From assembly GCA_026415505.1 (NCBI GenBank), contig JAOAGY010000032.1:398215-462214 (forward strand): a DNA stretch of 64,000 nucleotides. Reading direction: 5' to 3'. Both the position numbers and the translations under genes were made by a program. This DNA comes from Chlorobiota bacterium (GTDB taxonomy: Bacteria; Bacteroidota; Ignavibacteria; Kapaibacteriales; NICIL-2). This document shows positions 27,301 through 34,309 of the stretch, piece by piece. The notes beneath the pieces are model-generated. The model was not told where the DNA came from. It saw only the letters and a list, made by a program, of their open reading frames with translations, and searched no databases. The first letter of the stretch is position 1. Each line of letters begins with the position of its first letter.

Positions 27301-27633
27301 CACGTCGTTTTTCAGATAGATCGTCACGTTGTCCTTGCCGGCGACGTTGACTTCTTCGGTCAGTTTCCCGACCAAGCTCACCACCAAGATTTGGGAGGAC
27401 GTCGTCGGCACGTCGATCGAGAATTCGCCGTCGGAACGCCGGACGACTGTTCCGACCTTCGTGCCTTTGACGCGAATGACCGCGCCAAGGAGGGGTTCTT
27501 TTGTCTCGGCATCGAGGACTTTCCCTGTCACACGGCGTGTATCCTGCGCCTGAAGCGGACTGACGATACCGAGACCGATGGCGATGCATACCAGTGCGGC
27601 GCATCCCGCCAGAAGTCGAAACAACGGCTTCAT
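24301..27633 (-). CDS. SusC/RagA-family TonB-dependent outer-membrane receptor
   Basis: 1110 residues from ATG 27633, which directly opens a signal peptide ending at SPLQAQ (about residue 30). Next come a carboxypeptidase-regulatory-like beta domain (about 33-105: VTGKVLDAETKEPLLGAVI) and a plug domain with the SusC signature ALVGKVAGVQI, IRLRGVNS and FIVDGVFID. The ~800-residue barrel ends in GFGIRAGF with a C-terminal Phe. It imports nutrients bound by the SusD partner, powered by TonB. A 5'-leader of about 120 bases separates it from a well-formed Bacteroidota-type promoter. Confidence 0.95.
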   Translation of the reverse strand: MKPLFRLLAGCAALVCIAIGLGIVSPLQAQDTRRVTGKVLDAETKEPLLGAVIRVKGTKVGTVVRRSDGEFSIDVPTTSSQILVVSLVGKLTEEVNVAGKDNVTIYLKNDVLELQKVVVTAVGIEREKRSLGYATQEISGTSISQNREQNLVNALVGKVAGVQINSSSGSPGTASYIRLRGVNSISFNNQPAFIVDGVFIDNSDYAAFTNASNVAEGNAGNMVSGVDQVSRILDINPDDIESINVLKGAAATSLYGLQAAAGAIVITTKKGRRDGTVNVQYSFNTTFDEVNKLPELQNRFAQGTGGQYRGPETRTSTSWGPLLDTLRFDGSTNYPWDKNGRIVGVSSAPANAKPVTPYDNLGNFFTTGGTTNHNLAITSGSSWGSYYFSVQNTRTTGTIPLTSFDRSSLRLNADANLRSDLKVSTSAQYIRSGGRRSQKGSNISGVMLALLRTPPSFDNSNGFGPDAVSNPSAYSFPDGRQRSYRGYGVYDNPYWTINKNAYTDATDRIIGSTQLDYYPESWFGDAILGSFSATFRLGADLYATRERNIIAINSAAAPAGRVVDGDVRNRNINADLLLTFNREITEDIRARLTLGTQLYNSDFRTMLIQGDGLTIPDFYDLSNAATFTPYYRNGTLRRLGTFFDAQISYRDLLYLNGSYRVERSTTLPKNNNAFGYGNIAASFVFSELLGDNDVLSFGKLRASYATVGSDAPLFVLNTPYTRAFIQDGWVNTSVQWPLNGVPGFMIGSVLGSPDLRPEKREEIELGLELKFLENRVGLDLTFYQTRNIDQILAVSIARSSGYNSQYRNAGTMKNSGIEAVLHLVPYQDQDWNIALDVNFSTFSNTVESLAPGIETISLSGFTGGSVRAVQGQKYGQIYGGGWMRDPQGRIVVGSNGLPLVDETERSWGSFIPDWIAGVNLNISYSNLSINAILDWKQGGKMWNGTRAALNYFGMSKETENRGTLNGTFGGITIANGIVQGVKMVTDDQGNVTYVPNDIVVSNGLGQNFWGTGGFYNTFNSSNTEPFVEDAGWIRLREVTISYRLPKVVTDALGFVKGLDVFVTGRNVFLSTKYTGVDPETSLVGATNGQGIDYFNNPGIRSYGFGIRAGF

Positions 27634-27754
27634 GCGACTAACCCAAAAATGGTTCAACAAACACTACTCACGCAGCGAGAGAGCTGCCCTACTGTCAGGC
27701 TACCGTGATGCCTTAGATCGTGTGGTGATGATTGTTCCCTCCATCCTCCCGTCG

Positions 27755-27785
27755 CAAACATACAACAACGAGGAGGATTTCGCAA
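27755..27785 (-). promoter_or_regulatory. Bacteroidota-type promoter (TTG-N20-TATGTTTG) for susC/susD
   Basis: Reading the minus strand, TTG (27785-27783) is followed by 20 bases and then TATGTTTG (27762-27755). This fits both the -33 and the -7 elements known for Bacteroides/Flavobacterium promoters. It lies in the 155-base gap between the ychF stop and the susC start. It is the best promoter candidate in the window. Confidence 0.65.
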
Positions 27786-27788
27786 GCC

Positions 27789-28877
27789 CTACACGTTGAA
27801 TCGGAAGTACACGATGTCTCCGTCGGCGATCTCGTACTCGCGACCTTCGATGCGGTAGAGTCCTGCTTCGCGCACTGCCTGCTCCGAACCGAGCCGCTCC
27901 CAATCGGCGTAGCTCATGACCTCTGCGCGTATGAAACCGCGTTCGAAGTCTGTATGAATAACTCCTGCAGCTTGCGGCGCTTTCGTCCCCTTGTGAACTG
28001 TCCACGCATGAGCTTCTTTCGGTCCAGCAGTGAAAAACGTGATCAGCCCAAGCAGCCTGTAGGCATGCTGGATCAAGCGATCGAGCGCAGGACGATCCAT
28101 GCCGAGTTCTGCCAAGAAAAATGCGCGTTCGTCCGGGGAGAGTGCCGCGATGTCCGCTTCGATCTTTCCGCACAAGACGAGCATATCGGCGCCCTCACGC
28201 TCCGCATGTGCTCGCACTGCGTCAACGTGCGCATTGTGCTCCCGGAATCCTATCTCGTCGGTATTGGCAACGTACAATATTGGCTTGGCGGTCAGAAGAA
28301 AAAGCTCTGCCAGCCACTGGCGTTCGGCATCCGATGCGGGGACGAATCGCCGGGCTGGAACACCCGAATTCAACTGCGCTTCGAGCCGATCGAGAAAATC
28401 GCGTTCTGCCGCCGCATCGGGCTGACGCTTTCGCTGGAGCGATTCCTTCCGACGTTGTACGGTCTCGATGTCTTTGAGCAGCAGCTCCGTTTCGATGATC
28501 GAGATGTCGCGCAACGGATCGACACTTCCCGCGACGTGCACGACGTTCGGATCGTCGAAGCAACGCACCACGTGGATTATTGCGCTCACTTGCCGAATGT
28601 GCGAAAGGAACTGATTGCCCAGTCCTTCGCCACGCGATGCTCCTTCGACCAAACCGGCAATGTCAACGAACTGCACCGTTGCCGGCACGACCTTCTCGCT
28701 TCGATACGCAGCAGCCAAGCGATCGAGGCGCTCATCGGGAACAGCGACGATGCCGACGTTCGGCTCGATTGTGCAGAACGGATAATTCTCGGCTGGAATA
28801 CTGTTTGCCGACAGCGCATTGAAGAGAGTCGATTTGCCGACATTCGGCAGTCCGACAATGCCACACGACAATGCCAT
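27789..28877 (-). CDS. ychF: Redox-regulated P-loop ATPase/GTPase YchF (OLA1 family)
   Basis: 362 residues from ATG 28877, the usual family length (363 in E. coli). The P-loop GLPNVGKST lies at residues 8-16, with NYPFCTIEPNVGIV and the switch DIAGLVEGASRGEGLGN. The NKxD motif is replaced by ANTDE, the known reason this family prefers ATP. The C-terminal TGS domain has ITFFTAGPKEAHAW and ends in GDIVYFRFNV. It binds ribosomes and modulates stress responses in other bacteria. It is the last gene of the envelope-biogenesis run. Confidence 0.95.
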   Translation of the reverse strand: MALSCGIVGLPNVGKSTLFNALSANSIPAENYPFCTIEPNVGIVAVPDERLDRLAAAYRSEKVVPATVQFVDIAGLVEGASRGEGLGNQFLSHIRQVSAIIHVVRCFDDPNVVHVAGSVDPLRDISIIETELLLKDIETVQRRKESLQRKRQPDAAAERDFLDRLEAQLNSGVPARRFVPASDAERQWLAELFLLTAKPILYVANTDEIGFREHNAHVDAVRAHAEREGADMLVLCGKIEADIAALSPDERAFFLAELGMDRPALDRLIQHAYRLLGLITFFTAGPKEAHAWTVHKGTKAPQAAGVIHTDFERGFIRAEVMSYADWERLGSEQAVREAGLYRIEGREYEIADGDIVYFRFNV

Positions 28878-28903
28878 AACTCGACAGACGTTGTGGTGGT
28901 GAA

Positions 28904-29758
28904 TCAAAACAACACTTGTACGCCCAGCGCCCAGTAGCGGTCGCGCCGATCGAAAAACATGCCGTGAATCGAGTAGCCGGAGTAGTAGTAGCCACTCAAT
29001 GCGAGCGACGGTGTGCGCGAACCGAGCAGAATGCCCAGTTGCACTGCGTGCGATGGAACGGTCGCATCACCGACACGAACAAGCCGTATGTCGTAAGCTG
29101 CGAAAACGGGCAACACAATCGCGTGATACCACTCGATTCCAGCTTGCGGTATCAAGCGACCGACCGGCTTCGGGAGCTCCTTGACCGTGAACAGGAACGT
29201 TCCGCCGCCATATACACGCACGTTCGGTGCGAGCCATTCGTATGCAGCGATGATATCGCAGAACTCGCGGCTATAGACGAACGGTCTGGCAAGCAGCATG
29301 CCTGACGAGTCGGCGTAGCCATCGGCAAGATGCGCCGAAATGTGAGAGAGCCGCACGCGTACAGCAACAGCACGCTCGCTGTCGTACTGCTTGCGATACG
29401 ATGCGTTCACTCCGAACATGTAATCGACTGTTTCGACGGGGAATTTCAAATTCGCTTCCGAACGCAAGCGCGTGTACGTGAAGCCATCCACTCCGGCAGC
29501 TATCACCGCTTCGGATGAACTCTCGCCGGTCGAACGCTCCAGGGCGCTCCGCCACACATCGGCAGAATATCCGATGTCGAGTCGCAGTCGCTCCGTCGTC
29601 GGCTGAAATTGGAAGCCCATTCGAGGTTCGTAGATCGCAGCAGCAAGCGGTCGGAAAACAAGCGAGCTGCCGATGATACTTCCGTCGTGCCCATCGGTTC
29701 GAGAAGTCTGTGCCAGCACGGTGGCAACACACACGAGCAAAGTCGCAACTGCTCTCAC
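28904..29758 (-). CDS. DUF1207-like exported protein
   Basis: 284 residues from a GTG whose GTGA overlaps the lpxA stop. A signal peptide (VRAVATLLVCVATVLAQ) is followed by FRPLAAAIYEPRMGFQFQ, which resembles the PLIADPxEPR opening of DUF1207. The remainder is strand-rich (FKFPVETVDYMFGVNASY-like segments, DIRLVRVGDATVPS) and ends in WALGVQVLF with a terminal Phe, suggesting an outer-membrane barrel. The longer upstream frame lies inside lpxA and is not used. Function unknown; coupling to lpxA suggests an envelope role. Confidence 0.65.
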   Translation of the reverse strand: MRAVATLLVCVATVLAQTSRTDGHDGSIIGSSLVFRPLAAAIYEPRMGFQFQPTTERLRLDIGYSADVWRSALERSTGESSSEAVIAAGVDGFTYTRLRSEANLKFPVETVDYMFGVNASYRKQYDSERAVAVRVRLSHISAHLADGYADSSGMLLARPFVYSREFCDIIAAYEWLAPNVRVYGGGTFLFTVKELPKPVGRLIPQAGIEWYHAIVLPVFAAYDIRLVRVGDATVPSHAVQLGILLGSRTPSLALSGYYYSGYSIHGMFFDRRDRYWALGVQVLF

Positions 29759-30534
29759 CGGTACACGCCCCGCTCGGAGCGTTCGACGAACTCGATAACG
29801 TCGGCGACGACACCGTTCGGCGACGGATTGCGACGGCGATACTCGGCGATGCCATCGCTCATGTTGAAGCCCGAAAAGAAGGCGATCGAGTAGAACGTTT
29901 CGAGCGCTTCGATCTGTTCGGCGGAAAATCCGCGCCGCTGCAAGCCGATGCGATTGATTCCTTCGACCTTGACCGGATCGCGTCCGACGAGCGCATACGG
30001 CGGCACATCTTTGGTGATCATCGCATCGGCTGCAACCATCGCATGTTTGCCGATGCGGCAGAATTGATGCACTTTTGCCGTTCCGCCCAACACCGCCCAG
30101 TCGCCGATCTCGACGTGCCCGCCGAGCTGAACAGCATTGGCGATAACGACGTGGTCGCCGATAATGCAATCGTGTGCAACGTGGACGTATGCCATGATGA
30201 GACAATCGCTGCCGACTCGCGTCGCGTCTGTGTGCGAAGCGCGGTTGAGCGTTGCGAATTCTCGTATCGTCGTTCTATCCCCGACGACGACACGCGTCGG
30301 CGAGCCGTCGTACTTGAGGTCTTGCGGCGCTGCACCGATCACTGCGCTTGGATAGATTCTGCATTCTCGCCCGATGTGCGAACCGGAGAGGATGATTGCG
30401 TGCGGGAAAACTTCCGTGCCATCGCCGATGACGACATCCCCCTCGACAATCGCGAACGGACCGATCCGAACGCCATCGCCGAGAGTCGCTCCCGATGCAA
30501 CGATCGCCGTAGGATGAATCTCTGCTGGCATCAC
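29755..30534 (-). CDS. lpxA: UDP-N-acetylglucosamine acyltransferase (LpxA)
   Basis: 259 residues. It performs the first step of lipid A synthesis, acylating UDP-GlcNAc from acyl-ACP in the cytoplasm. Hexapeptide repeats of a left-handed beta helix span about residues 5-190. The catalytic His is in AYVHVAHDCIIGDHV (about 124-128), followed by LGGHVEIGD. The C-terminal helical domain contains GINRIGLQRRGFS. The start codons (ATGATG) overlap the stop of lpxC-fabZ, and its own stop overlaps the DUF1207 start. Confidence 0.95.
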   Translation of the reverse strand: MMPAEIHPTAIVASGATLGDGVRIGPFAIVEGDVVIGDGTEVFPHAIILSGSHIGRECRIYPSAVIGAAPQDLKYDGSPTRVVVGDRTTIREFATLNRASHTDATRVGSDCLIMAYVHVAHDCIIGDHVVIANAVQLGGHVEIGDWAVLGGTAKVHQFCRIGKHAMVAADAMITKDVPPYALVGRDPVKVEGINRIGLQRRGFSAEQIEALETFYSIAFFSGFNMSDGIAEYRRRNPSPNGVVADVIEFVERSERGVYR

Positions 30535-31937
30535 GCCTCCTTGTCGACGACTGCGGCTTGCAGATCGGCTTCAGCGACGAGTTGTTCGCCGACGAATGCT
30601 TTCGCGTGCAGCGAAATCGTGTTGAAGCGCTTCCCAGTCATTACGACGTCGAGCACCAACTGATCGCCCGGCGTGACCGGCTTGCGGAATTTGGCGTTGT
30701 TGATTCCCATGAAGAAAACGAGCTTGTCGGCGTCGTACATGCCATCGACGTTGAGCAGCAGGATACACCCAACCTGCGCCATCGCTTCGAGAATGAGCAC
30801 ACCGGGCATCACCGGACGCACCGGAAAATGCCCCGGAAAGTACGGCTCGTTGATCGTGACGTTTTTGATGCCGACGATACGGTTCCGCTCGCTGTCGAAC
30901 TCGACGATGCGATCGACCATCAGGAACGGGAACCGGTGCGGCATGATTTTCAGAATCGCGTTGATGTCGAGCACCGCTCCATCGGTTCGCTTCGGCTGGT
31001 AGCGGCGCAGGAGCCGTTTTTGTTCGTAGTGCTTGCGGATTTTCCGTGCGAACTCGATGTTGCTGGCATGACCGGGACGCGCCGCTAAAATCTGCGCTTT
31101 CATCGGCACACCGACCAATGCCAAATCACCCATCAGGTCGAGCAGCTTGTGGCGTGCCGGTTCGTTCTTGAAGCGGAGCTGCGTGTCGTTCAAAATACCG
31201 TTGGAACCGAGCACGACGTTGCGTTCGATACCGAGCTTCGACAGCAGCATTCGTAACTCCTCGTCGCTCATCTCGCGATCGACGATGACGATGGCATTGT
31301 CGAGATTGCCGCCGCGAATCAGCCCCTGATCCCAGAGCATTTCGACTTCGTGCAGAAAGCAAAACGTCCGCGCTGGTGCGAACTCGGTAACGAACTCTTT
31401 TTCGAGATTGAACAAGCCGGTGTGCTGGCTGCCCAACGCAGGATTGTTGTAGTCGATCATCACCGTGATGCGGTAGTCGTCGTTGGGAAGCGCTACCAAG
31501 TCCACCCCTTTTTCTTCGTTCGTGTAGCGGATCGGTTGGTCGAAAACCAAATACTCGCGCGGAGCGGACTGTTCGACGATGCGAGTTTTCCGGAGCGTTT
31601 CGACGAACGGAAGGGCGCTGCCATCGCCGACCGGCGGTTCGTTGGCGGTCAGCTCCATGCGGCAGTTGTCTATTTGCATACCGACAAGTGCCGCCAGTAC
31701 GTGCTCGACAGTGTGGACGGAGACGCCATCGAGCGAAATTGTCGTTCCCCGCGCAATGTCGGTGACGTAGTCCACAAGCGCTGGGATTTCGGGGCTACCG
31801 GGAATGTCAGCGCGAACGAAACGATAGCCGTAGTTCTCCGGTGCAGGATGGAACGTGATCGTCGAGGGATTGCCGGTGTGAAGCCCGACACCCGAAAAGC
31901 TCACCGGCTCGCTGATCGTGCGTTGACGGTCAACCAT
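30531..31937 (-). CDS. lpxC/fabZ: Bifunctional LpxC deacetylase / FabZ dehydratase fusion
   Basis: 468 residues. The N-terminal ~310 residues are LpxC, the zinc deacetylase committing to lipid A: HTVEHVLAAL with the first zinc His, ELTANEPPVGDGS, and RHKLLDLMGDLALVG with the second zinc His and Asp. The C-terminal ~150 residues are FabZ: MPHRFPFLMVDRI and the active-site pair in FPGHFPVRPVMPGVLILEAMAQ. This fusion is characteristic of the Bacteroidota/Chlorobiota group and is a main taxonomic clue here. A promoter-like TAATTTTG lies 24 bases upstream, so the gene may have its own start within the operon. Confidence 0.96.
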   Translation of the reverse strand: MVDRQRTISEPVSFSGVGLHTGNPSTITFHPAPENYGYRFVRADIPGSPEIPALVDYVTDIARGTTISLDGVSVHTVEHVLAALVGMQIDNCRMELTANEPPVGDGSALPFVETLRKTRIVEQSAPREYLVFDQPIRYTNEEKGVDLVALPNDDYRITVMIDYNNPALGSQHTGLFNLEKEFVTEFAPARTFCFLHEVEMLWDQGLIRGGNLDNAIVIVDREMSDEELRMLLSKLGIERNVVLGSNGILNDTQLRFKNEPARHKLLDLMGDLALVGVPMKAQILAARPGHASNIEFARKIRKHYEQKRLLRRYQPKRTDGAVLDINAILKIMPHRFPFLMVDRIVEFDSERNRIVGIKNVTINEPYFPGHFPVRPVMPGVLILEAMAQVGCILLLNVDGMYDADKLVFFMGINNAKFRKPVTPGDQLVLDVVMTGKRFNTISLHAKAFVGEQLVAEADLQAAVVDKEA

Positions 31938-31960
31938 AAGCGTTTCGACTGGAACTGGTG

Positions 31961-31968
31961 CAAAATTA
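31961..31968 (-). promoter_or_regulatory. Bacteroidota-type -7 element (TAATTTTG) before lpxC-fabZ
   Basis: The minus strand reads TAATTTTGCA, an exact TAnnTTTG match in the 45-base gap between lpxD and lpxC-fabZ, 24 bases before the ATG. No -33 TTG is seen. It would give lipid A synthesis an internal promoter. Confidence 0.4.
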
Positions 31969-31982
31969 TCGTTGCCGGCGCG

Positions 31983-33047
31983 TCAGTCCTGCTCGTCGCG
32001 GAGCTGATCGGTCGGCTTCGGAGCTGTCTTTTGCAGAAGCGATTCCAACAGTGGAAGCAACTCCACCAACCGTCGCAATGCCGCTTCGCTGCGCAACCGG
32101 CGCTTGAGTTCTTGTGCCGGTGTCCCGCTGTACTCCCCAGGTTCGGTGATGGATTTCGACACACCTGCTTGTGCACCGATGGTGACGTCATCGCACGTCG
32201 CGATGTGTCCGGTGAGTCCCGCCTGTCCGCCGATACGATTGCGTTTGCCGACGGTCGTGCTGCCGGCGATTCCAGCTTGTGCCGCGATCGCTGTGTGTTC
32301 GCCGATCGCGACGTTGTGCGCAATGTGAACGAGATTGTCGATCTTCGTGCCACGTCGGACGATCGTCGAGCCGAGTAGAGCCCGATCGATGCATGCATTG
32401 GCGCCGATCTCGACCTGGTCTTCGATAACGACATTGCCGATGTGGTGCAGACGGCGGTAGCTTTTGTCGCTCGATTCGATAAAGCCGAAACCATCGGAAC
32501 CGATCACAGCGCCAGGACCGATGCGGCAGTCGGCACCGATGACACTTCCGCGGCAGACGATCGCACCTGATGCAATGACGGTGCGGTCGCCGATCGTGAC
32601 GTGGTCTTCGATGACCACGTTCATGCCGATTTCGACGTCCTCGCCGATCGTGCAATGTTCACCGATGACGACTCCCGCTGCGATGCGAACCGTTTTTGCG
32701 AGCGTGCTCGATGGCGCGATCGAGGCAGTGTGATGGATGACGCCGCCGGTGACCTTCGTACTGGCGACCAAGTGATCGAGCAGGTCCGCCAGAGCACGTT
32801 CCGGCGCCGCATGGAGCAACCGAGCGGTCGTTGGAGGTAGATGCCGCGCCAATGCCGGCGTGGTGATCACTGCAGCGGCGGACGTCCGTTCGGCATGCGA
32901 TGCGAATTCTCCGCGCGCAAGGAACGAGAGATCGTCCGCTGTCGCACTTTTCAACGGCGCAAGACCTGTGACGACGATCGTCGGATCACCTTCGATGGTG
33001 GCTCCGATGATCGTGGCAATGTCAGACAGTTGCAAACGAAATTTCAT
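31983..33047 (-). CDS. lpxD: UDP-3-O-acylglucosamine N-acyltransferase (LpxD)
   Basis: 354 residues from ATG 33047 ([15 protein letters not shown]); ATG 33059, four codons earlier, is also possible. It adds the N-linked acyl chain in lipid A synthesis. The N-terminal uridine-binding domain contains [10 protein letters not shown] hexapeptide beta helix runs from about 105 to 300. The conserved catalytic region reads [27 protein letters not shown], split here for brevity, with the His in HIAHNV. A C-terminal helix rich in Leu and Arg follows. Order on the strand is skp, lpxD, lpxC-fabZ, lpxA, the classical arrangement with fabZ fused. Confidence 0.94.
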   Translation of the reverse strand: MKFRLQLSDIATIIGATIEGDPTIVVTGLAPLKSATADDLSFLARGEFASHAERTSAAAVITTPALARHLPPTTARLLHAAPERALADLLDHLVASTKVTGGVIHHTASIAPSSTLAKTVRIAAGVVIGEHCTIGEDVEIGMNVVIEDHVTIGDRTVIASGAIVCRGSVIGADCRIGPGAVIGSDGFGFIESSDKSYRRLHHIGNVVIEDQVEIGANACIDRALLGSTIVRRGTKIDNLVHIAHNVAIGEHTAIAAQAGIAGSTTVGKRNRIGGQAGLTGHIATCDDVTIGAQAGVSKSITEPGEYSGTPAQELKRRLRSEAALRRLVELLPLLESLLQKTAPKPTDQLRDEQD

Positions 33048-33075
33048 GGTAATGTGCACGGGGATGATGATTCAG

Positions 33076-33753
33076 TCAGCGAGGAATTTCCTCCGACGAA
33101 GGATCGGACGTTTTTTCGGTTGTCCTGCTTCGGCGCCGAGGCGCAGGAGGCGATTGCTTTTGCCCAGCTTTGTTCCGCGGATCTTCCTCGATCGCTTTGG
33201 CGAGTTCTTTTTCGAGATCGTCTGCGGCGATGTTGAGCTTTTTCATCACCTTCACAGTCAGATCGTACTTCGGATTGACGTAGGGAATGACCTGCGTGCT
33301 TTTGTCGAGCACGATGTCGAATCCCTCATTAGCAGCAACGTCCTGGACCGCAGCGAACAATTTTTCTTCGACCGGTCGGAGAATGAGCTGTGTTTGCTGG
33401 TCGTATTCGCCGCCTGGTTCGAATTTCTGTTTGAGGAATCGTTCGCGTTCGTCTTTGAGCCGCGCCAGTTCAGCTTCTTTCTGCTGCCGTTCGTCGGCAC
33501 TCCAGACGAGGCGATTTTTCTTGATTTCCGCTTCCAATTGCTCGATCGCTTTTTGGCGCTCGGCGGCTTCGCGCTTCCAGTCGTCCACTAAGCTTTGGAT
33601 GCGTTGCTCGGCTTGCTGCATCTCCGGCCATCGCGAACGAATCGCATCGGAAGCGATGTAACCGACCTTCTGAGCATGCGCCATAGAGATGCTCACAAGC
33701 CCCGAAAGAAGCACGAGCCGGAGCCGCCAGACGAGCGAGGATTTACTTGCCAC
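33076..33753 (-). CDS. OmpH/Skp-family periplasmic chaperone (second copy)
   Basis: 225 residues from GTG 33753, chosen because it gives a signal peptide ending at SMAHAQ and an 11-base overlap with the preceding skp gene; a longer frame starting at 33804 lies inside that gene. KVGYIASDAIRSRWPE matches the OmpH/Skp N-terminal strand. A long charged coiled coil (about 45-125, AEQRIQSLVDDWKRE onward) forms the tentacles, and FDIVLDKSTQVIPYVNPKYDLT is the returning body strand. An extra ~40-residue Pro/Arg/Ser tail follows (PPAPRRRSRTTEK). It carries unfolded outer-membrane proteins to BamA, encoded two genes upstream. Confidence 0.88.
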   Translation of the reverse strand: MASKSSLVWRLRLVLLSGLVSISMAHAQKVGYIASDAIRSRWPEMQQAEQRIQSLVDDWKREAAERQKAIEQLEAEIKKNRLVWSADERQQKEAELARLKDERERFLKQKFEPGGEYDQQTQLILRPVEEKLFAAVQDVAANEGFDIVLDKSTQVIPYVNPKYDLTVKVMKKLNIAADDLEKELAKAIEEDPRNKAGQKQSPPAPRRRSRTTEKTSDPSSEEIPR

Positions 33754-34282
33754 GCTTGATACGATCGAGAACTTTGTACGTGATGTCCGCTTTGTCTTCG
33801 GCATAGAGCAAAAAGCTGGAGCCGCGGTCGAAGACGAAGTTATAGCGATCTTCTTTTGCGACGGTCGCCACGGCTTCTTGCACTTTCTTGAGGATCGGAC
33901 TCAGAAGCGAGTCGCGACGACGAGCCAATTCTCCTTGCAAACCGAACTTCTCCTCTTGGTACAGCGCATATTGCTGCTGCAGGGCGCGCAGTTCTTCTTC
34001 TTCCTTGCGCTGAGCATCGGCTGTCATCATCGCTTTGCTTTTTTGGTATTGCTCGAAGCGCTCTTTGAACTTGTTCTCCATCATCTGAAGCGTATCCAAG
34101 TATCGCTTGCGCAATTCGGTCAACTCACGATCGGCAGCGACCGCTTCGGGCAATTCTTTCGCGATTTTCTCCAAATCGGCAACAGCGATGCGAAGAGACG
34201 CATCCTTGGTCGCCGCGTCTTTTTGCGCCAGAACAATTGCACTGGCAATCATCGAGATCAACAACAAACGGTAGAGCATCAT
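33743..34282 (-). CDS. OmpH/Skp-family periplasmic chaperone (first copy)
   Basis: 179 residues from ATG 34282 (a GTG at 34291 is in frame). A signal peptide ends near IVLAQ. A central coiled coil (about 45-125) is rich in Lys, Glu and Gln. The return strand YNFVFDRGSSFLLYAEDKADITYKVL aligns with the Skp body. It differs clearly from the next copy in length and sequence, so this is an old duplication rather than a recent repeat. It lies 27 bases after bamA. Confidence 0.87.
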   Translation of the reverse strand: MMLYRLLLISMIASAIVLAQKDAATKDASLRIAVADLEKIAKELPEAVAADRELTELRKRYLDTLQMMENKFKERFEQYQKSKAMMTADAQRKEEEELRALQQQYALYQEEKFGLQGELARRRDSLLSPILKKVQEAVATVAKEDRYNFVFDRGSSFLLYAEDKADITYKVLDRIKRGK

Positions 34283-34309
34283 GTAAACCACAGTTGTGAA
34301 ACAGTCGAA

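Noticed and set aside
26515..27708. 397-codon plus-strand frame
   Set aside because: Antisense to susC; composition (many Arg, Cys, His) and lack of motifs show it is not a gene.
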